Source: Reticulascus tulasneorum (lineage: Eukaryota; Ascomycota; Sordariomycetes; Glomerellales; Reticulascaceae). From it: a stretch of 64,000 bases of DNA. Made by a program: the position numbers and the translations under genes. Every line of letters begins with the position of its first letter. Within the stretch, counting starts at the first letter, position 1. The notes beneath the pieces were generated by a model. It had not been told where the DNA came from. It searched no databases and saw nothing but the letters and a program-made list of their open reading frames with translations. Of this stretch, positions 22,761-33,899 are shown in pieces. Where the stretch lies: positions 1,054,001 to 1,118,000 of the forward strand of contig LSAX01000002.1 in the NCBI GenBank assembly GCA_001557505.1, written 5' to 3'.

Positions 22761-23417
22761 TCATTGGAGGGGGTCGGACGTTCTCTGCCACGCTGGATAC
22801 CCTGTTGTCTGCACAATGATCTCGCCATTCCCGATTGCAGTCTGCTCCCCGTTTGTCAGCCGAAGTGGGATACCGTATAGATCATTATCCTGAGTGCACT
22901 GATCAACAGACCACACTACACCTCCAGCAACATCACGACAGTAGCTAGACGCTTCGACCACTTTGGCAGAAACGGCATCAATGTAGGTATAAATTGGCCA
23001 TCCGTTACTGGCTAGCACAGTCGCCGTGCAGAATGTCGCCCTCCTTGGGACATTGCACCTCGTCTCCCCCAACGCAGTGAGGTACGCAGCACACGCAATG
23101 GCGCCGGTGACGTCGCTACCTGTACCAGTGACACCGGTGAGGCAGCGGAAGGAGCCTTGTCTTTTGCCCAAGCCGTTGGGAACGCCAGTGAGGATACCGA
23201 TGCTCTCGAGAAACCATGGCTGGATAAGCATTTGGGAAGTGAGGCCTATGGATTCAAGAGAGGGAAGTCCATCGCCAGGTGTAACTGTGAGGATGGTGTC
23301 GGGCGGTGGTTGGGGGATATTCGCGCGACGGATATCTTGGGAGATACTGGGGGCTGTGAATAGCATGGAGGCGAGAAGAGAGAGCAGGAAGGCTCTTGAC
23401 GTAGTATACAATGCCAT
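22761..23417 (-). CDS. Secreted six-cysteine protein with a dibasic processing site
   Basis: This is a 218-residue intronless gene. The start is ATG 23417, because the open frame extends upstream only to a TTG. A signal peptide of about 27 residues (MALYTTSRAFLLSLLASMLF...) is followed by a propeptide-like segment of about 60 residues. Then comes Lys-Arg at 85-86, a typical Kex2 site, and a domain of about 132 residues. All six cysteines (about 92, 109, 121, 130, 160 and 174) lie after that site, so the mature domain could form three disulfides. Recognisable stretches are GAIACAAYLTALGETRC and YCRDVAGGVVWSVDQCT, then GNGEIIVQTTG. I do not recognise the family with confidence; an effector-like or cell-wall-associated extracellular role is possible. 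It lies beside the NLR relic. Confidence 0.75.
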   Translation of the reverse strand: MALYTTSRAFLLSLLASMLFTAPSISQDIRRANIPQPPPDTILTVTPGDGLPSLESIGLTSQMLIQPWFLESIGILTGVPNGLGKRQGSFRCLTGVTGTGSDVTGAIACAAYLTALGETRCNVPRRATFCTATVLASNGWPIYTYIDAVSAKVVEASSYCRDVAGGVVWSVDQCTQDNDLYGIPLRLTNGEQTAIGNGEIIVQTTGYPAWQRTSDPLQ

Positions 23418-25728
23418 ACTGCGTGTAATAAATGGATTTGCTCCAGGTAAAGTATACAATTATGTGTAAAAACTTGTTCTAAAACAAAGTCGATGTTGAG
23501 AATATGGAATATGGCTTGGGCTGGAACCAGAGTGAGACTGATCTCGAGGGACAAGCAGTCATCTTATCTAATTTGATAGATGGTATCTCCCCTCCTTCAG
23601 CCAGGCTACTACATCCTTGAACTTGACTCTCGATGGCTTCGTACCTGAATTTGCCCCACCACATTGAAGGACGTAGTGAAGGACGGCCCGAGTTTCATCT
23701 CGTCGAGATCATTAACCTCCAGCATCTAGGACTGGACAAAGAAAGGTGAAGGAAGCTACGCATAACCAACAGCCTTTCGAACATCCAATAGAGCAGCAAA
23801 GGAATGCGCTTGGCCGTGAGCTTGCCCGCGGACGGCTTCGGAACAGGCCGAACGAGGATGTTCAAAGCCAAGAGCTGATGCTCAGATGAACGGGCTCCTA
23901 GTGCTGCGTCATACTGTGGCCAATGGAGTACTTCAGTGGCGCGCTTAGTTCGCTTGGAAGGCCTCTGGCAATATCACAATGTTTCGGGATGGTGTCTCAT
24001 AGCCTGTGAGAAGGTGTCAATCCCCGTTTGCCCTTGACAGGAGCCGATGGATATCGGGCACCCAATGGCACGCAGTGAACTGGCGCGAGACTCCGCAAGG
24101 CTTGAGATGCTGTGGCGACGGATCTGGATGGTGTTTCCGTCCTAGTAAGTGTGCAACCAGTAATAGGAACGCTTCTGGTCCAGCCTATCCAGCAGGCTTG
24201 TGAATGTCCAGCCTGGAATGCTGTTACACATTGGCAGGTGATGGTGTAGCTTTCTCTTGAAGGGTGAAATCCTCCAAATCTTTCGTGTCACCTAATTTCA
24301 ATACAAATGATGCATGCAAGAGTCCACGTGGAGAGGTGCTGGAGCTATACTTAGCTCACACCTCCACTTCGGGCTCAAAAGAGCTCCCAAGGCACTCGGT
24401 TCATTTCAGACCTGCAGGTCAATTCGTCTTCCACGAATGACGGCATCAACTGAACAAAACATTGCGTCTCAGCTTATTTGGCGGTGAGGCCAGAGACGTC
24501 GTTGAGAGGATACCATGGCACCGGGTCAGCCTCAAAATACGATGGCGACTGGCCAGGGCCGTTGGGTCCCAGACCCACGGGCGCGTAGGTATCCTATCAT
24601 GTGACAACAGCACATCAGGAGAAAGGAGTTTAATCGCCAGCCATTTCAATCCAGAGTAATATTCTAGGCGGCGAATAGACTGCCTTTTTGGCCTCGTTTC
24701 TGGCCGGAGAGGAGACCTTTGGGCCACTTGGTGCCAGGCTGGTGGAGATCTGGTGTCTTTGTGGAGACTGTCTTGGTCGTGGTCGAGTCAGAACCTTGGC
24801 CGCCCATTACGGCCATTCTGTTGGCCATCTTAATCAGGGACAGCGACCTAGCGTGCAGGGTTTCAGAATTAACCCGTCCTGGAAACAAGGCAGAGAACGA
24901 ACTTCTTGGAAGAACAATTCGGTCTCTCGTCGGTGGCTACCACTGGAGTTTGGACCTTAATGTTACGTGGGGTGAGGTTTGGTTGCCAAACAGCCTCAAA
25001 CCTCCCGAAGTTTATCGAGAAATCTGAGCCTTCGTATCCGTAGATACTCTTTATATCACCATCACGGCCCACCCCTCCGGATTCGGCGACTCGCCTACTA
25101 TCTCGTATTACAAGCTTTTTCTTGACGCTTGTTACCAATTTTGGGAGCCCTGCAGAGATGTTACGCGATTACTATCGTGTCCTCGTCTTTCACGTGGTAA
25201 CTCGAATTACACGACCGGTCTGGCACCTCATTAGAGGGAACCCACCAAGTGGCAGGAAGGGTCCGAATAGCTAGGATGAATGCCCCTTCTGTAAAGTTCA
25301 CTTCTTCTCTCACCTTTGTGGTGTTGAGGGTATGACAATAGTGCATGGACGGTCTTCATCTGTGGTGCAGTTGTCCTTAGGATCTTGGTTGTCTCCGCCG
25401 GCGCCGATATTCCCCGTCAGTGACTTCCATACTCTAATGGAAGCAACTCTGTCCTCCACAAAACACGCACGAAGGTGGCTACCCCGTAGCAATGTTATCC
25501 ACAGAGACAGCTTATGTAACTTCGCTGAAAGGTTACGGAGGGCAGAATCCACACTGAAGGATCAGGTACATTGAGTGAAGGCAAAAGGGTTTTCCGTGAG
25601 CATTTCATCTGATCATACTATCTGTCTCGCTGAGTCTCAGTAAACTGCCGATTGTATATCTGTCCCACGACGACGAAACTTCCGGCCAAAACATTTGGCC
25701 AACAAAACCTAGTACCCTCTGCAAGATT
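23418..25728. other. Intergenic between the secreted protein gene and the NLR relic
   Basis: No gene is recognised. A 54-codon ATG frame on the minus strand at about 24664-24828 (MANRMAVMGGQGSDSTTT...) has plausible composition but no family, and is not called. Confidence 0.5.
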
Positions 25729-26069
25729 CTAAATAGTGATTGGGTGATTAAGCGATAATTGCATTATGACAACTCGCCCAGAGCGACAGCCTAAAGCCAC
25801 AACTTGGCCAGAGGTGGCACAATCCCATGGACGATAGTCCAACGGTAGCCACAGTACCCGGTGGCCATGCAACGTGATCCAGGACCCGTCTTGACTAAAT
25901 CCGAGGCCAATATTGTCGTTTTGAACGGCTTCACTGGCTGACAGAGTAGCAGAGGCGATCATCGGTTTGTGTTTCTGGTCCGTTCCCATTTGGCGTTGAT
26001 TGATAGAGATGAAACCATAATTGGTGAGGAATTGAGTAGAGGTTTCATTAAAAGAGAGGCGGGAGGCAA

Positions 26070-27558
26070 AGCCAAAATGTGTCTGCTGGCAACCGCCTTC
26101 GCCGACCAACCAAATCCGTACAGTTTCGTCGAACGATCCTGAGGCCAGGAGTGTACTATCAGGCGAGAATATGATAGAGTAAAATCCAGAACTATGACCC
26201 TCAAGCGTCCGCCTGCAATGGCCGTTGTCGACCGACCATATCCGTATAGTATTATCGGATGACCCTGAAGCCAGGAGTTTACCATCCGGTGAGAACACGA
26301 TAGAGTAAACACTCGTATTGTGGCCATGAAGTATATGCCGGTAGTTTCCTTTATCCATCGACCATATCCGTACAGTATTATCGGATGACCCTGAGGCTAC
26401 GAGCTTGCCGTCGGGCGAGAATACGACACAGTTGACATCATTGTCGTGGCCCTTGAGTGTTTGTCGAGAGCCACCATTATCGATCGAAAATATCCGTATA
26501 GTTGTATCACGAGACCCTGAGGCCACATGCTTCCCGTTAGGCGACAACGCGATACATGTAACTGCTTTATCATGGCCATAGCCCATAAGCGTCTGTGTGT
26601 AGTTACCCGCACCGACTAGCCAGATCTGCATGGTACCGTCGTATGATCCTGAGACTAGAAGCTCACTGTTGGGCGAGAATGCAATAGAAGTAACTGCACT
26701 ACTATGACCTTTAAGCGTCTGGTGGCAGATACCACTATCAACCGACCAGATCCGTATTACTCCATTTTTAGACCAAAAGGCTATAAGCTTACTGTCTGGT
26801 GAGAATACAATATAGGACTCATGGCCCAGTTCGTCGTCTTCAAGTATCAGCTGACAATCGCCTTTCTCGGCCGACCAGAGCCGTATTGTGTTGTCTGCCG
26901 ACCTCGAAGCTATTAGCTTACCGTTAGGCGAAAAGACAACATTGATGATGGTTGAACCATTGCGACCCTTAAGTATCCGCTGGTAGTCACTATTCTCAAC
27001 CGACCAGATCTGTAAAATGCCATTTGTCAACCCTATTGCCAGGAGCTTGCCATCGGGCGAGAATGCGATATCTCTGTAATCATGGGACTTGGGCGTCTGC
27101 TAGCAGTTGCCGGTATCAACCGAATGGATCTGTATAGTTGCATCCAGTAATAGCAGCGCCACAAGCTTGCTATCGGGAGAGAATACAATAAGCCTGTCAT
27201 TGTAGCCTCTAAGCGACTGCCGCACTTTACCGTGATCGATTGACCAAATCTGTATTGTCGTGCGATTTAAATGTAAGGCCACGAGCTTGCCGTTCGGTGA
27301 GAACGCCATAGTGTAACCGTAATTGTCAAGCGTCTGCCGGCAGCCGCCGTCATCGACTGACCAGATCCGTACAGTTTTGTCCGATGATGATCCCGAGGCT
27401 ATTAGCCTGCTGTCGGACGAGAATATAATAGAGGTGACCTTCCCTCTATGGCCAGTAAGCGTCTGCCGACAATCGCCCACGTCGACCGAGTAGATCCGCA
27501 CAATTGTATCCAATGACGCTGAAGCGACGAACTTGCCGTCAGGCGAGAATACGACCAA
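26070..27558 (-). repeat. Twelve tandem WD40 units in the NLR relic
   Basis: Units of about 40-45 codons repeat the pattern FSP(D/N)GKL(V/L)ASGS.D.T(I/V)RIWSVD.G.CRQTLKGH. They are well diverged from one another, unlike the near-identical, recombining repeats of active HNWD genes. That suggests loss of concerted evolution or old age. Confidence 0.85.
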
Positions 27559-29777
27559 GAGGACAATTACTCAGCGGCCGCCAGAAGCCTGCAATTTAGG
27601 GCTCCAGTCCTGTTCTACTTGTGGCTTTTGGACTACCCATTTCGGCTCTTCGTGTTTAATGACGTTCCGGATCATACTCTTAACAGGACTGAAGAGTAGC
27701 GCCGAGACATATACTTGGAGTGGATTCTGCGCGATCAGGTCCCTGTGGAAGCGCGTAAATCGTAACGCATCGTTAAGAAATACAGCTAATTGTAGCCATT
27801 TCTTTTCGTTCTATCCTTCGTCAGATGCAGTATATATAGAACAAGAAGAAACTCGCCTGGATCGAATGTAGTAGCCTAGATATGGAATATAATGCGGTCG
27901 ATAGGCTGTCAAGGAGACTGAGAGCCTCCAGCCAAAAGAGATACTTCTGCTCCAAAAAGTACTGAACTGAACCAATGACTTGAGCCTCTTCGGCGCTTCC
28001 TATCACTCCTCCGACAAGATGATCTATCCAGGAGATGCAGCAATATCGGAGCGAAGCAAGTGGATCGGGAGTCGGGGGCTGGATCTCACTGTTGAAGATG
28101 CCCGGTTTACGCAAATCATATATGTCACGTCGAATGCCCTCGGACAGAGCCTCGATCGATCTCCGGAACACCGAGAAGTGCTTTTGCTGCCGGTTTGGGA
28201 AGATTGTGTTAGTCGCCGCATCAAGTAAGAAATTCTTGGCGGACTGATGTATGAAACAGACAACATTGTTTCGGATACTCAAGAACGAACTGCAAGAATC
28301 AATAAGACCACTCAATATCTTTGGATCACGAGTAAGCTCTTTCGGCACATCGAGGATGGCCGCCATCTCAAACAGATTAACAGGCCGATAAACAACCGAT
28401 GCAACTGCAAGAACTTCACAGAGAAGACTCGCATCCACTGAGTCGGTGATGGACCTCATCATCCGCTCGTACAGAGGAGTTAGCCCGGCTGGGAAGTTTT
28501 GAAGATCGTCCAGTATACGCCAGGGTTTCGAATTCTCAAGCTTTTGACAAATTAAAGCTGCCCAGAGGAAAGTGTCATTCGCGTGTGATGTGAGATACTT
28601 TATGATATTGTTTGTTTGTGTTCCGTCCAATTGCTTCCTCTGCTGCAGCGTGTTGGTCCTGTGCCGGATGTATATATTGACGGCGGCAGAGATAGATTCT
28701 GCGTTCAATTCAAGGCTGAGTTGCACCTTTCGATTCGACTTTTCAAGACGCTCCTCAATTTCTGGCCAGTTGCGACTAGAGACAATCCACTTTGCTCTTC
28801 CAGTCAGAGACTGCTGGGCAATGAAATTTAGAAGTTTGGGAAGATCCGTAGAGCACTCATCCAGGGCATCAATTATGAAGACAAGCTGGTTTGATCTGGA
28901 ACTCCGTAGCATGGTGGTGAAGATCCTCTGTAGAGCATTCCAAGCATTGCCGTCCTCGAAAAGCCCTTTGCCGGCAATCTTCCAGTCCTCATAAATGTAC
29001 TTCAATAATGACCTGTCCTGCTTGACTAGCATGTATACCAGGCCACGAAGGACAGCTTTGGCGTTGTTCAGTTGCGGATCGATTTCTTGACAGAAGAAGT
29101 AGGAAACCAAATGCTCGTTTGAAGGCAAACGATTCAACTCGTCGATGATGCCGCAGAGGAGCATCGTCTTACCCTTGCCAGGATCGCCCTTGATCCACAA
29201 CAGCTGATTGCTATTCGTACACTATTGCTGAAAATCCTCGTGTTCAAGGATCCAACGATAGGAATCCATCAATAGTCCACCTTTCGCCGACTCGATCCGT
29301 GACTTATCATCCCGGGGGTCGGTGATCCGCAAATCGGCAATACATTGGTTAAGATTTGCCTCGATCTGGAGATCGGCCGTTGGGAGACTTTGACGAGCGT
29401 GCATTTCTTTGCTAAGCCGCTCGAACGCTTCTTTTTCTCCTTCGCCATAAATTAGCGGCATATGCAATCCTACAATGCCTAACAGAGAGTAAGCCTTGTC
29501 TTCTGGACGGGAAGTTGCTCGAGTATTCGACCACGATACTCGCTCGTCGACGCTAAACTCGGAGAGCGAGTACCCTTGAAGAGCGCGCACTGGAATCCGA
29601 GTGATCTCGTGAATTTCTTGCGTAAAGGTCTTTTTATCGCCAAGACAATGTTCCTTCGAAGAGAAGAACTCTACCGAGTTCGGCGCAAACAACTCTTGAA
29701 GCGTCCAGCCGCGTCTAAACCATCTACTCTCCCGTTGATAGAGCAAGGTCGTTTTCCTTGACATCGGCGAGGTAGAC

Positions 29778-30001
29778 TGTAAGACACCTGCTCGTGGTAC
29801 AGGTGATACCAGCTGGCCACACCTGCGGTGGCGTCTTATAGAACTGTTATACGGCAGCCTTAAGGTTGTAGGGGAACTTAGAGGAGGCATCGAACAGCGT
29901 GAGCAGAAGAATAGAAGTATATTGAGGCTATAGACGCCGGTCCCAACCCTATGAACGCTGTAGGAGCTCCTGCTAGAGCCTGCCCTCCCGACTACCTCAT
30001 A
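29778..30001 (-). mobile_element. 224-bp insertion in the HET domain, flanked by GTCTA
   Basis: The HET motif CYVY is separated from its normal continuation LADV by 224 bp. GTCTA occurs on both sides (minus strand, 30006-30002 and 29777-29773) as a possible 5-bp target duplication. Removing the insert and one copy would restore the local reading YVYLADV. No terminal inverted repeats, coding capacity or workable intron ends were found; splicing at nearby GT and AG gives the wrong frame. It may instead be local rearranged DNA. Confidence 0.5.
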
Positions 30002-30324
30002 TAGACGTAGCATTTTTCGGAGTTCTGGTACCACTGGAACATCGAGTTGATTGCTTCTGCGAGTTCTGTACTGTCGGGCTTATTGATGCAACAAGTATCG
30101 ACCCAAAAGTAGCGAAGGCCATTATCCCGAGTACGCCTCCCACAGAAATCGATCTTTCGATACCCTAATTTATCTTTCCCCTTCTTTTCTACAACATCTT
30201 TAAAGGCAACCTCGTCCTCATCTCGGCCCCAGGTGTGTGAAAGTATCGCATATGGCGGAATGTCGCCTATGTAGTTCTTAGTGAAGATCAGCTCATCGTT
30301 AGAATCGAACTCAAGGAGGCGCAT

Positions 30325-31159
30325 CGTCGGGATTTGGAGCGTGCAGTGCGATGATCGTAGTGGTCGAGGCCGTCACGTCTACGTATTGCGTCGAATATCG
30401 GCTTGGACCGTCTCTTGAAAGGATATAGTCGGATCTAGTCGAAGTAGTTGGACCCCTCACTGCTAGAAGATGGTGAGGCTGAAGCGGTCGTAGGTCCTGC
30501 TGGCCCCGCCAATCACCGCAGGCTGCAGGCGATACGGTAGAACAGTGCATAGAAGAGCATGCTGCACGCCTGCTGAAGCCAACGCTAGGCCTGATGCCAA
30601 CAAGATCATCCATATAGCAGGACAACACCGTAACTAATTTTAGTCCCTGATGATCAAGTGCTAGCCCACCATTCCTCAACCTTACGGCACGATCAGCTGT
30701 TGGGTAGCTGCTAGGGCCACATATCAGACTTGTTGCAGTTTCATAGTCAATTGATCTTTAGGAAGCGAGTTGATTCGTTGCAGTTTCAGGGATTTCTGCG
30801 CGACGTCTAGACATAGGGTTGGCTTGGACCGAACTGCACTCGATACTTAAGCCTGATACTCTTTGATAGCTTTGAGTGCTCTTTAGCAGTTGACTGATCC
30901 TGAAGATTTCTCGACTTTCATCTGCCTGACCGAAGGTTCTGAACATGGGTGGGCTTGGATTGTATTAATAATGGGAAGTTCGAGTGCATAAATTCCATCA
31001 AGACCACGATAAACAATGAAAATACCATTAAGGAGACATATTTACATGGAAGAAGTCGTAAAGATTGAAGAAGAGCTGGAGGCACAGGGAATGGAACCCC
31101 GGGCGCCCGCTATTCCGAAGTCGTGTATACTAAGAATTAGGGCGTCTTTGCTGTCTTGT
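30325..31159. other. Upstream flank of the NLR relic, no gene seen
   Basis: No supported coding region is present. The 122-codon minus-strand frame at 30311-30679 is low-confidence and overlaps the NLR start. Confidence 0.55.
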
Positions 31160-31419
31160 CAAGTGGGTCGTAAAAAACAGCGCCGCTTTGTCGTCTGGAT
31201 ATTCAAGTACGTTCATGGGGATATTGTAGTGAATATATCGAAAATATCAAGATATTCAAGTAGCTATTCATAGAAATATTATCATGAATAAATTTATCAT
31301 GAATAAGTCTATCAAATAGATAACTTCTTACATAATTTCATTTCACATATTTTTCCAAACGAAAGTTACTTGCTGCCATCTCTTCCAATTAAGCGGCTCT
31401 GTTTTTTGCAACCTGCTTG
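31160..31419 (+). mobile_element. 260-bp terminal-inverted-repeat element (MITE-like), best copy
   Basis: Terminal inverted repeats of 29 bp (31160-31188 and 31391-31419) agree at 24 positions. Each begins CAAG and contains AAAAAACAG before GCCGCTT. Four of the five mismatches are C/T or G/A. The 5-bp word CTTGT flanks both ends (31155-31159 and 31420-31424) as a candidate target duplication. The A+T-rich interior has two tandem modules starting GATATTCAAGTA. There is no coding capacity. Two partial relatives lie at 2740-2918 and 16996-17255, so this is a small non-autonomous family. Confidence 0.8.
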
Positions 31420-31739
31420 CTTGTCTAGGGACTTCAGGCGACCTGAGGTCATCTAGAAGGTTCTGAATATCTCGCTGTTTGGTTCCGTCCTGGCCTCAAT
31501 ATGTGATATTCAGACAGGCAGACTAAGATTCGAATGGAAGAAGTAAATTTGAGACCGTTTAAGATATGGCAAATCTGCAGAGGTCAAAACATTAATAGCA
31601 GGCGTCAGTGATGCAAATTTGTGGCAGCTGGCAGTCTAGCCAATTACCAGCCCCGAGGGAGGAGTGGGCCACCAGGGAATGTTGGCCCATCAAGACTCTG
31701 ACTATATTATATGAAATAATCCGCTAGATTTCAACAATT

Positions 31740-31828
31740 GGGGACATGGTCTAGTGGTATGACACATCTTTAGCAGCCTATCTTGGCGAGCATAGATGAG
31801 GCCCGGGGTTCAATTCCCCGTGTCTCCA
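31740..31828 (+). tRNA. tRNA-Ala (anticodon AGC) with a 17-nt intron
   Basis: The acceptor stem GGGGACA/TGTCTCC contains the G3:U70 pair that identifies alanine tRNA, with discriminator A at 31828. The A box is TGGTCTAGTGGT (31747-31758) and the B box GGTTCAATTCC (31807-31817). The anticodon stem CATCT/AGATG (31765-31769 and 31794-31798) holds the loop TTAGCA-T, anticodon 31772-31774. The intron 31776-31792 sits at the canonical position after base 37. The T stem CGGGG/CCCCG is perfect. The D stem has one mismatch. Confidence 0.93.
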
Positions 31829-31831
31829 AAC

Positions 31832-31844
31832 TTTTTTTTTTTTT
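31832..31844 (+). terminator. RNA polymerase III terminator of tRNA-Ala
   Basis: A run of thirteen T residues starts four bases after the tRNA discriminator base. Confidence 0.9.
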
Positions 31845-33434
31845 CCCTTTGATCTTGGAGACCCCTTCCGTTTGCGATCAGGGGAAATTATTCTGAATCA
31901 AAATAGTGAACGTATTCAGTAATCAGAGTTCTCTAATGCTAGGCGCGGCTTTATCTGTTGGGCCAACTTCTGTATATAATTTTAGCTGGACTTTGCTAAT
32001 CGTCGAGTAAGCTTCCACTCGCAAGGTACTAATGACCTTAGCTAAAACAAGATCACAAACAATCGAAATATTCTCAATTTGCCGCTGTTATTCTAAAAGC
32101 TGTAGTATACTTAGCTATATGTTGAACATGAAGGCGTATTGTCACTGCCTGAAAACTGCACATTAGAACGGTCGTTTAGGACACCAAAGATTGCATTTGC
32201 GGCATTTTCCTTGACACGAGCAGGGCATCAGACACTTAATCTTCTCTACGCCGACCAAAGACAGGTTCCTGGTTCGTTAGAGAGTATTGAGCCTATTGCA
32301 TCTAGTCATAGTGAAGCTAGCCAGACCAAAAGGTGAGTGCTGAACCAATCCTAGATTCCACACGCCGTGACTCTATTACAAAGTAAAGAACCTATAGTCT
32401 TCCGGTCCCGGTAAATTTGATCTATCGATGGCTCTGAATTCGAGCTATTCAAGGTCACAAGTAGGCGGCTAGTGTGTAACCAATTCCAGTCCACATTCAC
32501 AGCGCAAAATTCGAGTGCTACGAACTCGAAGCAAGAACTCGTAAATGCGCATATGAACAAATGGCAATTGGGCTCCGTGATGCAGCTCTTATTCAGAGAC
32601 AGGGACAACGGTGATCTCAAGGAAGTCTCCTTATATTCGGTCGGGATATCGTGATCCTAGAGGGCCTAATGGAATCTGCATTGCATGCGACATGACATGC
32701 AGGGGAAGACCTTGGAGGCTGACCGCTACAAAACCAGAAATTTAACCTACCGGAGCAGAAGAACGAGGAAAACCCGAAAACAAGAACCCAAATGGCAAGA
32801 CGGCGGACTAGAGTGGTGCTGTTGATGGCGTGTGCTCTCCAGATATCTGGTCTCATTGCAGATGTCAAAGAATCATGCCCTCAAACGTGGAGTATATTCA
32901 ACAATGACAAAGTCTCAAAGAACTCGATAAAAGTAGCTACGAAACGATAAAATCCCAAAGAAGCTCGCTTCTTTCCTTCTTCCTATCCCCGCTCCCAAAA
33001 TCCAGGTATTAACAAGGCCGGTATCTTGACAAGATGCCATATGAAGACCCAACATGACTGACTCCCCATTGCCTGATACAATCAATCAAAAGCGAGTCCC
33101 ATTCGATGCCGGTTCGTCATCATTATCTCGTCAAGGTCGTAAAACGAATGTCGGTTATAATGCATAGTAAACGAGTTGTGGGAAAGCAATTGCTTCGATT
33201 TAATGAGTGTTATGTTTTTTTAGGGGGGTAACGATTGTTAATTTTGCTGAAGCGACTGTGGGTTGCCGTATATTTGGCTATGATGTAAGAAAAGACGGTA
33301 AAATCCAAAGCAGAGTGGAGTCCCGGGATGGTATATGGTGGAAGACATAAGAAAATGTTCAGGAGAACGTGTAAATCAATCTGCTGTTCGTAGACTGTGT
33401 CGCGCAGGGCTCATCGGGTGTTTCAAGTGGACGT
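31845..33434. other. Intergenic, no gene seen
   Basis: Only short unsupported frames occur. The right end probably includes the 3' UTR of the basic protein gene. The region is comparatively A+T-rich. Confidence 0.6.
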
Positions 33435-33899
33435 CTAAGTGCTCGCGGAGGGCTCCTCCTCACTATTTCTGTCCACTGTCGAGGCGGTATCGCCCTCTTT
33501 GGCGAGCTTTTCCTCGAGCTTCTTCTTCTTCTCGAGGGCGCGCTGCTTCTGCTTCTCACCGGACTTGCGTCGGGACTCTTCCCGCTTCTCGCCGATGATA
33601 TAAGGGACGGACTTGATAACAGCTAGGAGCATGCTCACGCCCAGCTTGAAAGACCGGCTTGCCTCTTTGAAATGGCCCTTGGCATCCTTGAAGTCGCGGC
33701 GGGCAGCAGCACCTCGCTTCTTTGCTCGGTATGCTTTTTCGGCTCGGGCAGCCTTTTGGAAGCGCGCGGAAGCTTGTCGTCGGTTTGTCACGAGAAGCGC
33801 CTCGGTGCCCGAGGTTCCGGGACGAGGAGTAGGGAGAGGTTTCTCGTCTGCGGCTACTGCCGACACCGGAGTTTCCCTGGCCATTTTCCAGAAGGACAT
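33435..33899 (-). CDS. Small basic coiled-coil protein of unknown function
   Basis: This is a 154-residue frame from ATG 33899. The longer open frame upstream starts only at TTG, and a second in-frame ATG follows at residue 6. A Pro/Thr-rich N-terminus is followed by a strongly basic helical region (FQKAARAEKAYRAKKRGAAA, RDFKDAKGHFKEASRSFKLG). A short hydrophobic segment comes next (VSMLLAVIKSVPYIIG), then a Lys/Glu-rich coiled-coil stretch and an acidic Ser-rich tail. The hydrophobic segment could be a membrane anchor or a helix-bundle core. I recognise no named family. Composition and order suggest a conserved fungal gene. It is transcribed away from CHO2, whose start is 1.4 kb upstream. 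Confidence 0.65.
   Translation of the reverse strand: MSFWKMARETPVSAVAADEKPLPTPRPGTSGTEALLVTNRRQASARFQKAARAEKAYRAKKRGAAARRDFKDAKGHFKEASRSFKLGVSMLLAVIKSVPYIIGEKREESRRKSGEKQKQRALEKKKKLEEKLAKEGDTASTVDRNSEEEPSAST

Larger units (their letters stand above)
25729..30324 (-). pseudogene. Broken HET-NACHT-WD40 NLR gene (HET-E/HNWD type)
   Basis: In domain order this is a fungal STAND/NLR incompatibility gene: an N-terminal HET domain (PPYAILSHTWG, YFWVDTCCINK), a NACHT ATPase, and twelve WD40 repeats with a C-terminal cap. NACHT shows Walker A GDPGKGKT and Walker B LVFIIDALDEC. It begins at ATG 30324 but is no longer one frame. HET is split by 224 extra bases (29778-30001) and a further frameshift before WFRRGWTLQELF. 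A TAG at 29224-29222 separates HET from NACHT where the family usually has Trp. The frame changes again between NACHT and the repeats at about 27.83 kb. More in-frame stops lie at 27813-27811 (TAG), 27573-27571 (TGA) and 27102-27100 (TAG). Family members trigger cell death on non-self recognition; this copy cannot make a full-length protein without extensive repair. Several stops fit C-to-T/G-to-A change, as RIP would produce. Confidence 0.88.
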
